From assembly GCA_020809705.1 (NCBI GenBank), contig CP085828.1, forward strand, positions 1,798,001 to 1,862,000: a DNA stretch of 64,000 nt. Direction: 5' to 3'. The notes under the pieces are model-generated. The model made no database searches. It was not told the DNA's origin and worked only from the letters and a program-made list of their open reading frames with translations. The translations under genes were made by a program, and so were the position numbers. Below are positions 44,568-54,169 of the stretch, one piece after another; within the stretch, counting starts at the first letter, position 1; each line of letters starts with the position of its first letter. The stretch comes from Calonectria ilicicola. Its lineage: Eukaryota; Ascomycota; Sordariomycetes; Hypocreales; Nectriaceae.

Positions 44568-45294
44568 AAGCGATTTATAGGTTAATTTTTATGGCGTTAC
44601 GACGGAACGTGGGCATTTAGTGTAATTTCGTGCCAGTGTGACTTGCTCTTCCATTGGCTTCCTGACGAGGTTGTAATGATTTTGCATGTAGAGTTAGTGA
44701 TAGCGAGCGATCTTCATACGGCAGTTGATTTTGGTCAGACATTTAGTCACGCGCGCAATAAAAAACACCGGCATAAAACTCGATTTAAATGACGAAGAAA
44801 TCACTAGAAGAAGACTTTAGTTTGCTGGAGGGGGTTGCGTGATATCAGTAACCCTGTTTCATGACATATCTACCCTATATGTACTTAATTATGGGCCATG
44901 GTCTGACGCAATCTGTAGATGGAAAGGCTGCGTTGCAGAGCATTTGGTGTGCTTTTTTATCGGAGCAGGACGTCATTTACCGAGTGAAAAGGGGGTCGTT
45001 GTGCAAAGAACGTTCCAATGGGGTGGTGTAGATGACAGTGTGTCGAGGATCTGTTGACGTCATCTCGAAAGTCTTCCAAGATCGTCATCCTCCAGGTATA
45101 AGTCATGATGGCTTTAAAAGACGAGATTCCCCTCGAGTAAATTCATGTTTCACCCCGGGTCAGAATAAACACACAACAAATTCTTTGCATCTTATTAAAG
45201 TCAACACCTGAGAAAAAAAAAGGGACACTACTAAAATTTTTTTGATTGTCTCCCAACTACACCTTTGATAACCCCCCTTCACCAAAAACCAATC
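44568..45294. other. Intergenic region between DBP7 and a small-protein gene
   Basis: This is about 730 bases of moderately AT-rich sequence. The right half probably holds the promoter of the downstream 90-residue gene: a CCCCT (STRE-like) core at about 45131 and the A/T-rich leader before the start codon. The assignments are tentative, and I see no gene in it. Confidence 0.45.
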
Positions 45295-45567
45295 ATGAAC
45301 AACAACAAGAACGCTACCGACCATGCCACCGACGCCGCTCAGTTCCTAACGAGCACGGTAGGCAACTTGGTCGGTGGCCTCGGACGAACCGTCGGAGGCG
45401 TCACGGGCGCAGCGACTAGAGGAGTCGGCAACACCCTCAACAGCGTCACGGGCGATGCGGGACGACCTGTCGGCGATGGCCTGGGCAACCTCGGAACGGG
45501 GTTGGAGAACGGCCTCAACAGCATCTCAAAGGGTGTTGAGAATGCCGGACAGTGGAAGAAGCAGTAA
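45295..45567 (+). CDS. Small Gly/Thr/Asn-rich protein of unknown function
   Basis: This is a 90-residue single-exon frame beginning MNNNKNATDHATDAAQFL, with an ATG in an A-rich context (accaaaaaccaatcATG). It has near-repeats of a G-x-x-x-G rhythm: VGNLVGGLGRTVGGVTG, RGVGNTLNSVTG, VGDGLGNLGTGLENGL and ISKGVENAG. Aliphatic residues recur every three to four positions, so it could form an amphipathic helix or a LEA-like disordered chain. There is no signal peptide and no Cys. I recall similar uncharacterised small proteins in filamentous fungi but no assigned function. A STRE-like CCCCT upstream hints at stress regulation, but this is weak. The unbroken compositional pattern and clean start and stop make a real gene likely. 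Confidence 0.7.
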   Translation: MNNNKNATDHATDAAQFLTSTVGNLVGGLGRTVGGVTGAATRGVGNTLNSVTGDAGRPVGDGLGNLGTGLENGLNSISKGVENAGQWKKQ

Positions 45568-46078
45568 AGCCTCCGAATGAATGAATACACACAACCGACA
45601 GGATACGGCGTCCTTGTGAAGGCGGAGGGTAGTAGGACTTGTAGGCGCGTTGGGTTTTGCTTGGGTTCACACTGATGTTACTACAATTTGTCACTTGAAT
45701 ATGATCTGCTTGGGTTGAATTTCAATCGGTATTTGCAATTTCTTTATTCGTATTAGCCTACAACATATACTCTCCATACACAAAATCAAAAAGATTAGGT
45801 TCCATTTCTGGCCGATTTGCTAAATGAGTAATCTCTGATGCGATGTGATATATTGGTAGATTCACTTAGCATAATAAGATCTCCTGGTTTCCGACTATCT
45901 CACACACACCATATATCAAACTAGGCTAGATCCACGGCGTCATTTTCACACGTATAGGTACAAATTGCGGCTTGGGAAACAAGTACAGCGGCTCAAGGCC
46001 CGCCCATAGACCACATCGTTTATGCACATTATATCTGATATCGTATTTGCAAATCTTTGTCGCTAAATTCGTAATAAC
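45568..46078. other. Convergent intergenic region (small protein / AP-1 beta)
   Basis: About 510 AT-rich bases between two convergent stop codons. It should contain both 3' untranslated regions and polyadenylation sites. I see no gene. Confidence 0.6.
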
Positions 46079-48676
46079 CTACAACACCAGAAGATCGCCG
46101 TTGCTTCCCTGGCCTTGAGCGGGCTGCAGCACCGCCTGAGGTGCATGGGCACTTACAACGTAACCGGTTCCAGCACCATTGCCTCCATCAAACGTGTCGT
46201 CTCCCTGGTAAATGTTCATTGATGCCATTTGCTGAGGACCAAGGCTCGAAAAGTAAGCGTCTGCGTCGTTGACGGCTTGCTGCAGGTTGCCGCTTTCACC
46301 CGGAGCCTGTCTACTTCGCGCGTCAATGTCGGTGGGCTGCGAGGCATTGCCAAACATGCTGATACTCTTTTGGCTGTCGGGGCCATCGACATTTCGCTTC
46401 TGAAGGGCGGGTGAGTCCTGGAGCTTTCGGGGCCGTGCAGACCTAAATACAGTCTGAACGGGCTTGAGGTACACGGTGGCCAGTGTGCCAACGTTTAGGC
46501 ACATCTCCTCTAGTGTAGCATTGTCTAGGCGTTCTGATTCGGCAGTAATAGCTGGCTTCTCGCCCATGACAATTTGCTTTGCCGCATTCATATCAGTCGA
46601 AAGTAGTCTCCAGTACATGTATGCTCTGTCTCGCAAATCGGGGTTATCCGTTTCCTCGGTGGCCCATTTCAAAACACGAGGTACTAGCTCCTGCGCCTTG
46701 GTCGGTCGCTGAATAAATAGCTTGACAGTTGCCGTTAGCAGAGCAAGTTGCACTTCAACAGGCTCCTCGGCAAACGAGTACAAAAAGTCTTCCAACAGTG
46801 CGTCGCTGTTTTCGATTCGGTCAGCGTATTGCCCGATAACCCAAACCATTGCGGCCTTGGCTTCTGGTTCATCCAAAGAATCGAGGTGCTCGCAAAGGGT
46901 ACTGATGATAGACTCATATTGGTTGGGGTATTTTCGGAAGATATTTCGAATAACGACGGTGGCTTCTTGTACGATATATGTGACTTTGGTCGCCACGAGC
47001 TCCAAAAGTAAGTTGATGCAACGTCGGGCTGCTGGCTCAATTTTAATGGCGAGCTTTCCAATGGCACGAACCGCCTTGCGAACAAAGTGTACGTCAATCT
47101 CGGTGGCATACTCCCGAAGCTCAGTCAAAACCTCATCAATATTATCTTCGTTGGCGAGCATAAAGATGAGTTCTAGCTTTGTCACTTTGACGTAAATGGG
47201 ATCATTGTACTTGCAGAAGAAGACGCGGATATCGTTCTTCAAGACATCAGGTCGTCGTTGGAGAATTAGCAAGGCGTTTCGGAGGGCTAGATACTGCACT
47301 TCAGGTCCCTTGGCAAGCAAAGTTACAAGTGGAGGCGACAGTTTTTTGCAAAGCGCCGAGATTTGTTTCTGATCAGCGATGTAGTTCATCAAATAGAGAA
47401 TAACTCGAATGCACGTCAACACAACGGACGAGTTAGAGTGCGACAGCCGAGGCGATATGCGTTCGGCCAGTAGAACGGCCTCCCCTGATTCCTGCGGGAC
47501 GTAAGACATCAGAGCTTCGAGAATATATGTTTGGCCCCATCTTATCACATTTCATGTCAGCAAGGGTCGGTTTATTGACCATTTGGCGGGAAAACTCACT
47601 CGGAGCAATCGGGAAGAATAGCTACCATCTTGGAAGCATTGTTGTAGTCGATAGTAAGCTTGATGGCATCGCTTCGTTCCCAAATATCCATCAGACCAGC
47701 TAGCGCACTGGCCACGACTGTTGGATTATCATCCCTCAGCAAGGAATTTAGACGGTCAATTAGGTCCGAGTTTTCCACCATGTGCCGATCATGGTCATAA
47801 AGCTTGGCGACGCAGAAGGCCGCTGTTTTGCGTACATAGGGATCATTATCCTTCAACATATGCTTGACGATGGGGACTGTAGCCTCGACAAACTCTCTAA
47901 CGTGAATGTAAGACATGGTTCGCAAGGCTAACGCTCGAACAAGTGGGTTGTGATCCTCCATATCCTGCAGGTCATGAGTCAGCTCAGCCTCGTTCATGGC
48001 ACTAGAATAACATACATGCTCTAGAACCGGAATGGCCTTGACAGCGATCTCGGGTCTCATCCTGGAATAGTTGACCAGAAACAAAAAGCACCTAGTTGTA
48101 CGTTAATGGGTGTTGATCTCCGTAAGTGGCAGTGTATTCACGTACATCTTCTTAATTTCCAAGCTCTGAATGTGCATACATCCGATGATATCAGGAAACA
48201 GAGCAACCATATCATTGTTGCTCATGGTCATGTTGGCAACAATCTTCTTCAGAGCAATCTTCTTCCCCGAGTAATTCTTATCCTTCTTTCCTCCGCTGTT
48301 TAGCTCGAGGCGTAGCTCAGCTACCTTGCCCTGTGGAGTTTTTAGCCATGGATTCAATGCTGGGGGAGGTACGTATGCGAGGAACATGACAGACATCTCT
48401 TGCGCGGCGGTGCTGCATCAAGAGCCATCGGCTGAGACATGAAAGACAGAGAGAAACAGGCGGTGGAAATGAAGGGGCTGTGGAACAAAAGGCAAGAGAC
48501 GTTGGGAGATGTGTGGGAAAAGGCAAAGCAGGTTATGTGTAAGGTGGTGGCCATGACAAGTCAGGCAACTCGACGCCGCAAAGGATTGAGACATGGCATA
48601 GATGCAACATAGCAAAGGTTGAAATGCTTACCCGAGCAAACAGCTTGGAGTCCCCTCCACCAGCAGAGCTCGACAT
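46079..48676 (-). CDS. APL2: AP-1 complex beta adaptin (Apl2 type)
   Basis: Beta adaptin is a large subunit of the AP-1 clathrin adaptor that sorts cargo between the trans-Golgi network and endosomes. On the reverse strand, exons 48676-48632, 48330-48146, 48091-47600 and 47540-46079 give 727 residues. Introns are 301, 54 and 59 nt; the first is long and follows a 15-codon exon ending KLFAR. Family landmarks include [47 protein letters not shown], the [16 protein letters not shown] helix pair, [12 protein letters not shown] at the third junction and [16 protein letters not shown]. The trunk of HEAT-like helices ends near 590. A Gln/Ser/Gly-rich hinge follows and the protein stops at GDLLVL, without the C-terminal ear domain of animal beta adaptins, as is usual in fungi. 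AP-2 beta is the alternative; the full conserved trunk favours AP-1. The gene is divergent from EMC4. Confidence 0.92.
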
Positions 48677-49427
48677 GGCGTCGTGTGTGTACCCCTGCGA
48701 ATCGTTTGAGTGACGGGAATGCCCTCCGTGCGCCAGCTACCGATGTTCGAAAGAGGGATGGGCGCCTTGGAACAAGCAACCCCTCACGTCTTGGTCTTGG
48801 GATCCCAGGCCTGTTCTCGCGATCACACACCCAATTGGACGATATGCGTGTTCGGCACCAGGTTTCGTGGAGGGTGGAGGGAGGGGACGTCACATGTGCG
48901 TCTCTTGGGTGCCCGCGATTCAAGCCACTGAGGCAACGGGGAGGGATGTCTTATCGTTGGATCGGGCGAAGGCCGTCGCGCTCAGGTCTGTTGGATCGAT
49001 CCGGTTTGTCTTACGTCGCTTTTTCGATGCGGATACATGTACGGCGTCGTCGTGAACGTTGGCACCACCAGGTCAGACTTTCGGCGTCGTCGGATTATGG
49101 AAAGGGGAGCGAGCTCTCCTCAGGTAAGCCAAATTGCGACCAGGGGGGGATCCCTTCTAGACACTATCGATAACGTTGTTGGCACGGCTCAGTTGCAATT
49201 AAGCGGAAAAACTGCTTGGTCCGGGTTAAGTGGGCGCACCCATGCCGCCACGGTCGCTGTGGGCCACTGGCAATGCTCCAAGCTGGTCGATGCACTCCCG
49301 AGTCAGCCAGCTTTCCTGCGACAAGCACTTTGGCAGATTGACGTTGACGGCCGAACAATCAGCAATTCCACAACCGCCCGCACGCGACCTGTTACCATTT
49401 ATACATTTTCCTACTACTTCCATCAAA
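48677..49427. promoter_or_regulatory. Divergent promoter region between AP-1 beta and EMC4
   Basis: 751 bases separate the two start codons, so the genes probably share a bidirectional promoter. Open frames spanning the region on both strands overlap and have no family features. No clear TATA element was seen. Confidence 0.5.
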
Positions 49428-50101
49428 ATGGCTGCTGCAAAGTCCGCTGCGCCTTTCTGGGTCGCCCAGCTCGAGTCGCCACCTGTTGCCAGGACCAAGG
49501 TTCCTGGCATCGCAGACCCTCCAGGCTTCCCTTCCGCCTCGGCACCCTCAAAGGCACGCACTCGTCCTAGACACACGTTTAGAAACTTCCCCAATGCTAA
49601 CTATTACTACAGAAGCAAAACAAGGACACCAAGATCCAGCCGCGCAAGCCCCCGACCCCCGAGGAGATGGATACGTTGAAGCTCAAGAAAGCATGGGAGG
49701 TGGCGCTGGCGCCTGTCAAGAACCTGCCCATGACAGCCATTATGATGTACATGTCAGGAAACTCGCTACAAATCTTCAGCATCATGATGGTGTTCATGGC
49801 TTTCAAGAACCCATTGATGGGCTTGATTAACACCAACCAAGCTTTTGAGCGATTCCAAACAGAGAACAACTCGGCACAGATGCTTCAGGTCAAATTCGTA
49901 TACGTGGCCATGCAGTTTTTGGCACTAGCCGTGGGTGTCTGGAAAGTCAATGCTATGGGTTTATTGCCGTAAGTTGCTGCCCCCTTACTTATCAATTCTC
50001 GCAGTTCAACGCTTACACCATTCAACAGGACAACACGGTCGGATTGGCTAATGTGGGAAGCTCAGAGAGAGCCTCTGGAACATGCTGTTGCAGCACTATA
50101 G
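49428..50101 (+). CDS. EMC4: ER membrane protein complex subunit 4 (EMC4)
   Basis: EMC4 is a subunit of the conserved ER insertase complex for transmembrane proteins. Exons 49428-49553, 49613-49968 and 50029-50101 give 184 residues, the family's usual length (about 180-190). The N terminus contains KVPGIADPPGF, the conserved GxxDPPG element. The core is AWEVALAPVKNLPMTAIMMYMSGNSLQIFSIMM with two hydrophobic stretches (about 78-103 and 135-160), then KVNAMGLLP and a short tail (SDWLMWEAQREPLE). The first intron (49554-49612, 59 nt) has a GC donor (AAG|GCACGC) with a TGCTAAC branch site and ACAG acceptor. Nearby GT alternatives either delete the DPPG element or give a 36-nt intron. The second intron is ordinary (GTAAGT...ACAG). 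The stop is 125 bases from the convergent MFS stop. Confidence 0.92.
49554..49612 (+). other. GC-AG intron in EMC4
   Basis: The intron begins GCACGC after AAG and ends CTACAG, with a TGCTAAC branch-like site near 49595-49601. It is phase 0 and joins PSASAPSK to KQNKDTKI. It is the only non-GT donor among the introns I modelled here. Confidence 0.7.
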
Positions 50102-50226
50102 CTCGATGAGTATAATAACTAATATTCACGAATTCTCGCCCTCATCTTTACTAGTCCGCCAAACGCAATCGCGATGGTATAGTAAATCGTTTTCTGCGTG
50201 TTTATCATCAATCATGCCTCTACATA

Positions 50227-51840
50227 CTAGATTCTGCCAAGCTCTTGTTCTTTCAACCGCGCAGTCCTCCATTTAAGCCCTTGCGTGTCAATCAGATAAA
50301 GCAAAGGAAGCATAGCTAGCTTCATCAAGGCCCAGAACGTAAAGCACCACCCACGGCCCATTGTTTGAAGCATCTTGTCAATTGCGGCAGTAGCTGCAGC
50401 TCCCATAAGGCACCTTACCAAATTGTTTGCTCCTGTGGCTGTTGCTGGTGCTTGTGGATGCAAGTCAACTATTAGGGTGTTAAGGACACTGAATGTGGTA
50501 GGTATGAAGATGCCAATCAAGAAACTAAGACACAACGGGACCGCAACCGATGTTTCAACTTCAAGCGCCCATGCATAGCCAATCAGGCTCGCACTCCCAA
50601 GCAGGAGCATTGGGTATAAAGGCCGGATCCGTGCTGTTTCGATGGGGAATTTTGATAAATCATCTCCCCGTTTCCGATCAATAGAAACGCCCATCTTTCT
50701 AGCAGTTCGTCGGTAGTTCCAGTCAAGGATATATCCTTGAACAAAAACTCCTACGAAGGAACCAAATCCGTATGGCAGGTAACACAGCCCAACCTCTAGA
50801 TCATCATATCCGTAAATATCTTTAAATATCGTGCTCAATGTGGCCGCGACAAGAATGAACGCTAGGTAAAAGATAGAATTCGTGAAAAGAATGAGCGCCA
50901 TCTCCTTTTCGAACACAATGCTCAGTGTTTTAAGCGGGTTTGGAAAACTTAGCTTGCGCCTGGGAGCACTCGTTCCTTCAGGATCCTCATGTCGACGACT
51001 GAACACTTCAAGCAATGATCTATTCCAACGGGGTGGCTGGATTGAACCGTTGCCAACGACATTTCGACAGGTCTCCGGTGCAGTGAGAACCCACGGGATC
51101 AACCACGAGAAAGAGAAAATGGCACAAAACCAAAAGATGGCAGGCCAACCAAGATATTGGCTGAGGATACCTCCAAGAAGGGGCCCCAACGATGGACCAA
51201 CATTGATGCCAGCACCAACGAGTCCCATATATTTGCCCCTCTCAGCCGTGGATGATATGTCTGCAACTATAGCGTAGCCAAGGACCAAGGAGCCGCTACT
51301 TCCGATACTTTGAAGGCAGCGTAGAACCAAAAGAGCGGCAAAATTGCGCTGGAGGGCCAGGCCGATGTTGGCGCAGATATATATCAGGATGGCGAGGATG
51401 TACGCAGGTCGCCGCCCAGCCATATCACCAAAGTCACCAAAGACGGTCGGTGACAATCCTTGCATTATCATATAGGACGTCAATGACAAGTTAATAAGGG
51501 ATATGGAAATGCCCAGGCTTTCCGATATTGGGTTTAGGGCTGGGAAGTAAATATTAGCTGTCATAGGCGAGATGAAACTCGCTATCACAACCAAAGTAGT
51601 TATCCATCTCTTTGTCGATTTTGAAAAGACGCTGTAAGCTGGACCGCTAAGTGTTCTCGACACGTTCTCTGCGTCGGCGAGAACCGATTGGTCCGCCACA
51701 GGTGCAGGTTGGCCCAGGTTGGTTGACGGTTTATCGTGTGGAATTGGCCTGCAAGTTTCACTCTGCTCGGTAGTGCGATTTGGATCTTGGCACTGAATAG
51801 CGGCGGTTGTTGTGGGGTTGTCGTCTTTGCGCTGCTCCAT
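50227..51840 (-). CDS. MFS drug:H+ antiporter (DHA1 family, Qdr/Aqr-like)
   Basis: This is a single-exon 537-residue major facilitator of the 12-segment drug:proton antiporter group. A hydrophilic N-terminal tail of about 78 residues precedes the first membrane segment (WITTLVVIASFISPM). Motif A is FGDFGDMAGRRP (about 134-145), the segment 4 signature LRCLQSIGSSGSLVLGYAIVAD lies at 173-194, and motif C is GAGINVGPSLGPLLGG (about 209-224), typical of fungal DHA1 multidrug or organic-acid exporters such as Qdr and Aqr1. A central cytoplasmic loop (PPRWNRSLLEVFSRRHEDPEG) divides the two six-helix halves. Plasma membrane export of a xenobiotic or metabolite is likely; the substrate is unknown. 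No biosynthetic genes lie beside it. It is convergent with EMC4. Confidence 0.92.
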   Translation of the reverse strand: MEQRKDDNPTTTAAIQCQDPNRTTEQSETCRPIPHDKPSTNLGQPAPVADQSVLADAENVSRTLSGPAYSVFSKSTKRWITTLVVIASFISPMTANIYFPALNPISESLGISISLINLSLTSYMIMQGLSPTVFGDFGDMAGRRPAYILAILIYICANIGLALQRNFAALLVLRCLQSIGSSGSLVLGYAIVADISSTAERGKYMGLVGAGINVGPSLGPLLGGILSQYLGWPAIFWFCAIFSFSWLIPWVLTAPETCRNVVGNGSIQPPRWNRSLLEVFSRRHEDPEGTSAPRRKLSFPNPLKTLSIVFEKEMALILFTNSIFYLAFILVAATLSTIFKDIYGYDDLEVGLCYLPYGFGSFVGVFVQGYILDWNYRRTARKMGVSIDRKRGDDLSKFPIETARIRPLYPMLLLGSASLIGYAWALEVETSVAVPLCLSFLIGIFIPTTFSVLNTLIVDLHPQAPATATGANNLVRCLMGAAATAAIDKMLQTMGRGWCFTFWALMKLAMLPLLYLIDTQGLKWRTARLKEQELGRI

Positions 51841-52948
51841 CGTTTCGGTGATTAGAAATTGAGCGATGCAGAGCAGCCTACTATTCCTCCCGGAAACAGA
51901 AGAGGGCCGAAAAAGGCAGGCTCTTATATCTCCCCCTTAGATCCGATGGCGCGATGGGCGATATCGGTATCCATCGACTTCACCGAGTCTGGCAATATTG
52001 CCGTATGTAGAATATTTATTCCCGGATTATCTCAACGCAGACTGGTCCAAAACGACGAACTTGACATGGGAACGCTCCGCTTTGCCTCCGGGATACGACC
52101 GATCAACGAAGGGTGGACCTCCGGCATACGGAGCTAAGGCTTGGATGCAGTCCATTCTGATTACAAAAGAATAATATCATGGCGATATGATTGGTTGTGG
52201 AGTTGAAGGTCTTTGATCACTATATCCACTGCATTTCTTCCATTTTTTTTCTTTAGAGAAAAAAAATAACGAACGCCACAACTGCCTTGCATGGGTGTAA
52301 GTTAGCGGTGTAGTGCAAAACAGCAAACATTTCAAACTTCTGTTGGCGGTGTAAAATATGTACATCGATAACATTTTTCTCGTCTTGGTAGTTATAGTGC
52401 ACCTGATATTATGTGCAACGATGATTAAAAAATAATCGCATGATTGGTGGTCATTGACTGGTGGTATAAGTGGTCTTGGGTATAATGTTAGGGCTGAAAA
52501 ATCATGGATGGATATATAATTAGAAGGTCTAAAAAAGAAGGAACCACAAGGAAAAGCAGCAATATAATCTGAAAGGGAAACCATCTATCCAAAACAAATG
52601 ATAAAATAAACCAAAATTACTTATACAGTATTTATTTACTGAGTAGTTGGGGAATGACGAGAGAGAGGAAGGTTTAGGGTGGTAAATGACGAATGAATCG
52701 GAGCCAATGATGACTAATCAAGGTGGTGGATCCCTTCGACGTAAGAGCATCAGCTCAAGCTCCATCATGGCAAGGTGGCCAAAGCCAGAGCACTGGACCT
52801 AGAAACATCGAACTGAATGGGAAGCAGACAAGCCCACGAAGTGCCCGACGAAGATCAACATTGGAAACTGCATGATCGCCCCTCCCGGCATTCTCTTCCC
52901 CAGTGCAACCATCCAACAACCGGGCCGGCTTGGACACTATTGGACACC
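51841..52948. other. Divergent intergenic region between MFS and UFE1
   Basis: 1.1 kb without a supported gene. The part at 52160-52660 is AT-rich. The MFS promoter lies on the left and the UFE1 leader on the right. An in-frame extension of UFE1 upstream of the chosen ATG (from 52817) exists but reads as basic, His/Pro-rich noncoding sequence. Confidence 0.5.
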
Positions 52949-54169
52949 ATGGATATCACCGGCGGCTTCGATGATCTACTCCGGCAACGCCAGGTGCCGA
53001 CCACAAAGAAACCGGTCACACTCAATACTATCGACGCTTTTCTAAAGGAAGCACACCGGATAGTGAGTCTTCCTGCCCAGCTCCCTGTTTGTCTCCCGGC
53101 CACCCTTGAGCTGACAATGTTACAGAACGCCCACATCACGACTCTGCACCGAGAACTTAAAGATGTTAGACAGGCCTACCTTTCAACGGAGCGAACACGG
53201 AAGTCGCATAGCCGGCCGGAAAATGGACAGCCACGTGTGCTATCGGAGCGGGATCGAGAGGAAATCGATGCGAATGCGAAGCAGATGATCCGGGAATTGA
53301 ATTCGAGCATCCGGGCACTCGAAGATGCTGAGCAGTTGCGCCAGGAGACCGAGGCCGCCATTATTCGAAAGAAATATGGAAGTGGGTTCGGAGCACTGGG
53401 AGCATGGGCGTCAGGCGGAATCGCCAGTAGTAAGACGAACGAGCAAATAGAAGCGGAAGGAAGCGCACAAGTCAAGGGTCTCTACCGACAAGGCATCCTG
53501 TTGTTCTTGCGACATTGGCTCGAGGCCTGTTGTCGGACGCAGCAGAACATGATCGAGACTCGACTCGCTAGGGAATTGGACAAGGCGCAGAGCAGTCTCG
53601 CTAAGTCGGGGGCTTCGACACTAGGAGACTTTGCGGATTTTGCACCAGCTGCCCGAGCAGCCTCATATTCATCAACAAACCAGATTCCCACGTCAAACGA
53701 TACGGAGGCTCCATACCAAGGGCTCACGGAGGATCAAATCCAAATGTTCGAGGAAGGAAATCAGGATATGATGAAGCTCTACGAGGGCAATATTGTCAAA
53801 GTGAGGTACGTAACATGGTTTACCCAGGTGTCTGTAGCAGCTTGGGAGATGGTCTCATGCTCGGAACCCAATATGTCCCCCGCCTTTCATCGGCGATTTG
53901 GTGTGAAACTAACAGCGGGATACCCCAGAACCGCCCAGAAGTCACTACTCGAGATTTCGGAGCTACAATCGCTGCTAGTCAACAATTTGGCTACGCAATC
54001 TGCGCACATCGAACAGCTAGTGACCGACTCCCTGTCTACTACCGATAATGTTGGGGGTGGTAATAAAGAGCTAAAGAAGGCGACACAACGGCCCAGCACG
54101 GCCCGGTACACTTTTTTCGCAGCAAGCGGGCTCTGCGCATTCCTCGTACTCTGGGATTTGATAATATGA
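52949..54169 (+). CDS. UFE1: ER Qa-SNARE Ufe1 (syntaxin 18 type)
   Basis: Ufe1 is the ER target SNARE for Golgi-to-ER retrograde vesicles and homotypic ER fusion. Exons 52949-53062, 53126-53805 and 53929-54169 give 344 residues (yeast Ufe1 has 346). The N terminus MDITGGFDDLLRQ begins the syntaxin-18 N-domain. A helical charged middle follows, then LTEDQIQMFEEGNQDMM leading into the SNARE motif with the zero-layer Gln in NLATQ (Gln288). A C-terminal membrane anchor runs from YTFFAASGLC to the end (about 325-344) with only a few lumenal residues. Both introns, 63 nt (GTGAGT...ACAG) and 123 nt (GTACGT...CCAG, with an AACTAAC branch site), are multiples of three and lack in-frame stops, so the unspliced frame is open throughout. 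I choose the spliced form because the second splice gives VRTAQKSLLEI, continuous SNARE heptads. Confidence 0.93.
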   Translation: MDITGGFDDLLRQRQVPTTKKPVTLNTIDAFLKEAHRIVSLPAQLPVCLPATLELTMLQNAHITTLHRELKDVRQAYLSTERTRKSHSRPENGQPRVLSERDREEIDANAKQMIRELNSSIRALEDAEQLRQETEAAIIRKKYGSGFGALGAWASGGIASSKTNEQIEAEGSAQVKGLYRQGILLFLRHWLEACCRTQQNMIETRLARELDKAQSSLAKSGASTLGDFADFAPAARAASYSSTNQIPTSNDTEAPYQGLTEDQIQMFEEGNQDMMKLYEGNIVKVRYVTWFTQVSVAAWEMVSCSEPNMSPAFHRRFGVKLTAGYPRTAQKSLLEISELQSLLVNNLATQSAHIEQLVTDSLSTTDNVGGGNKELKKATQRPSTARYTFFAASGLCAFLVLWDLII

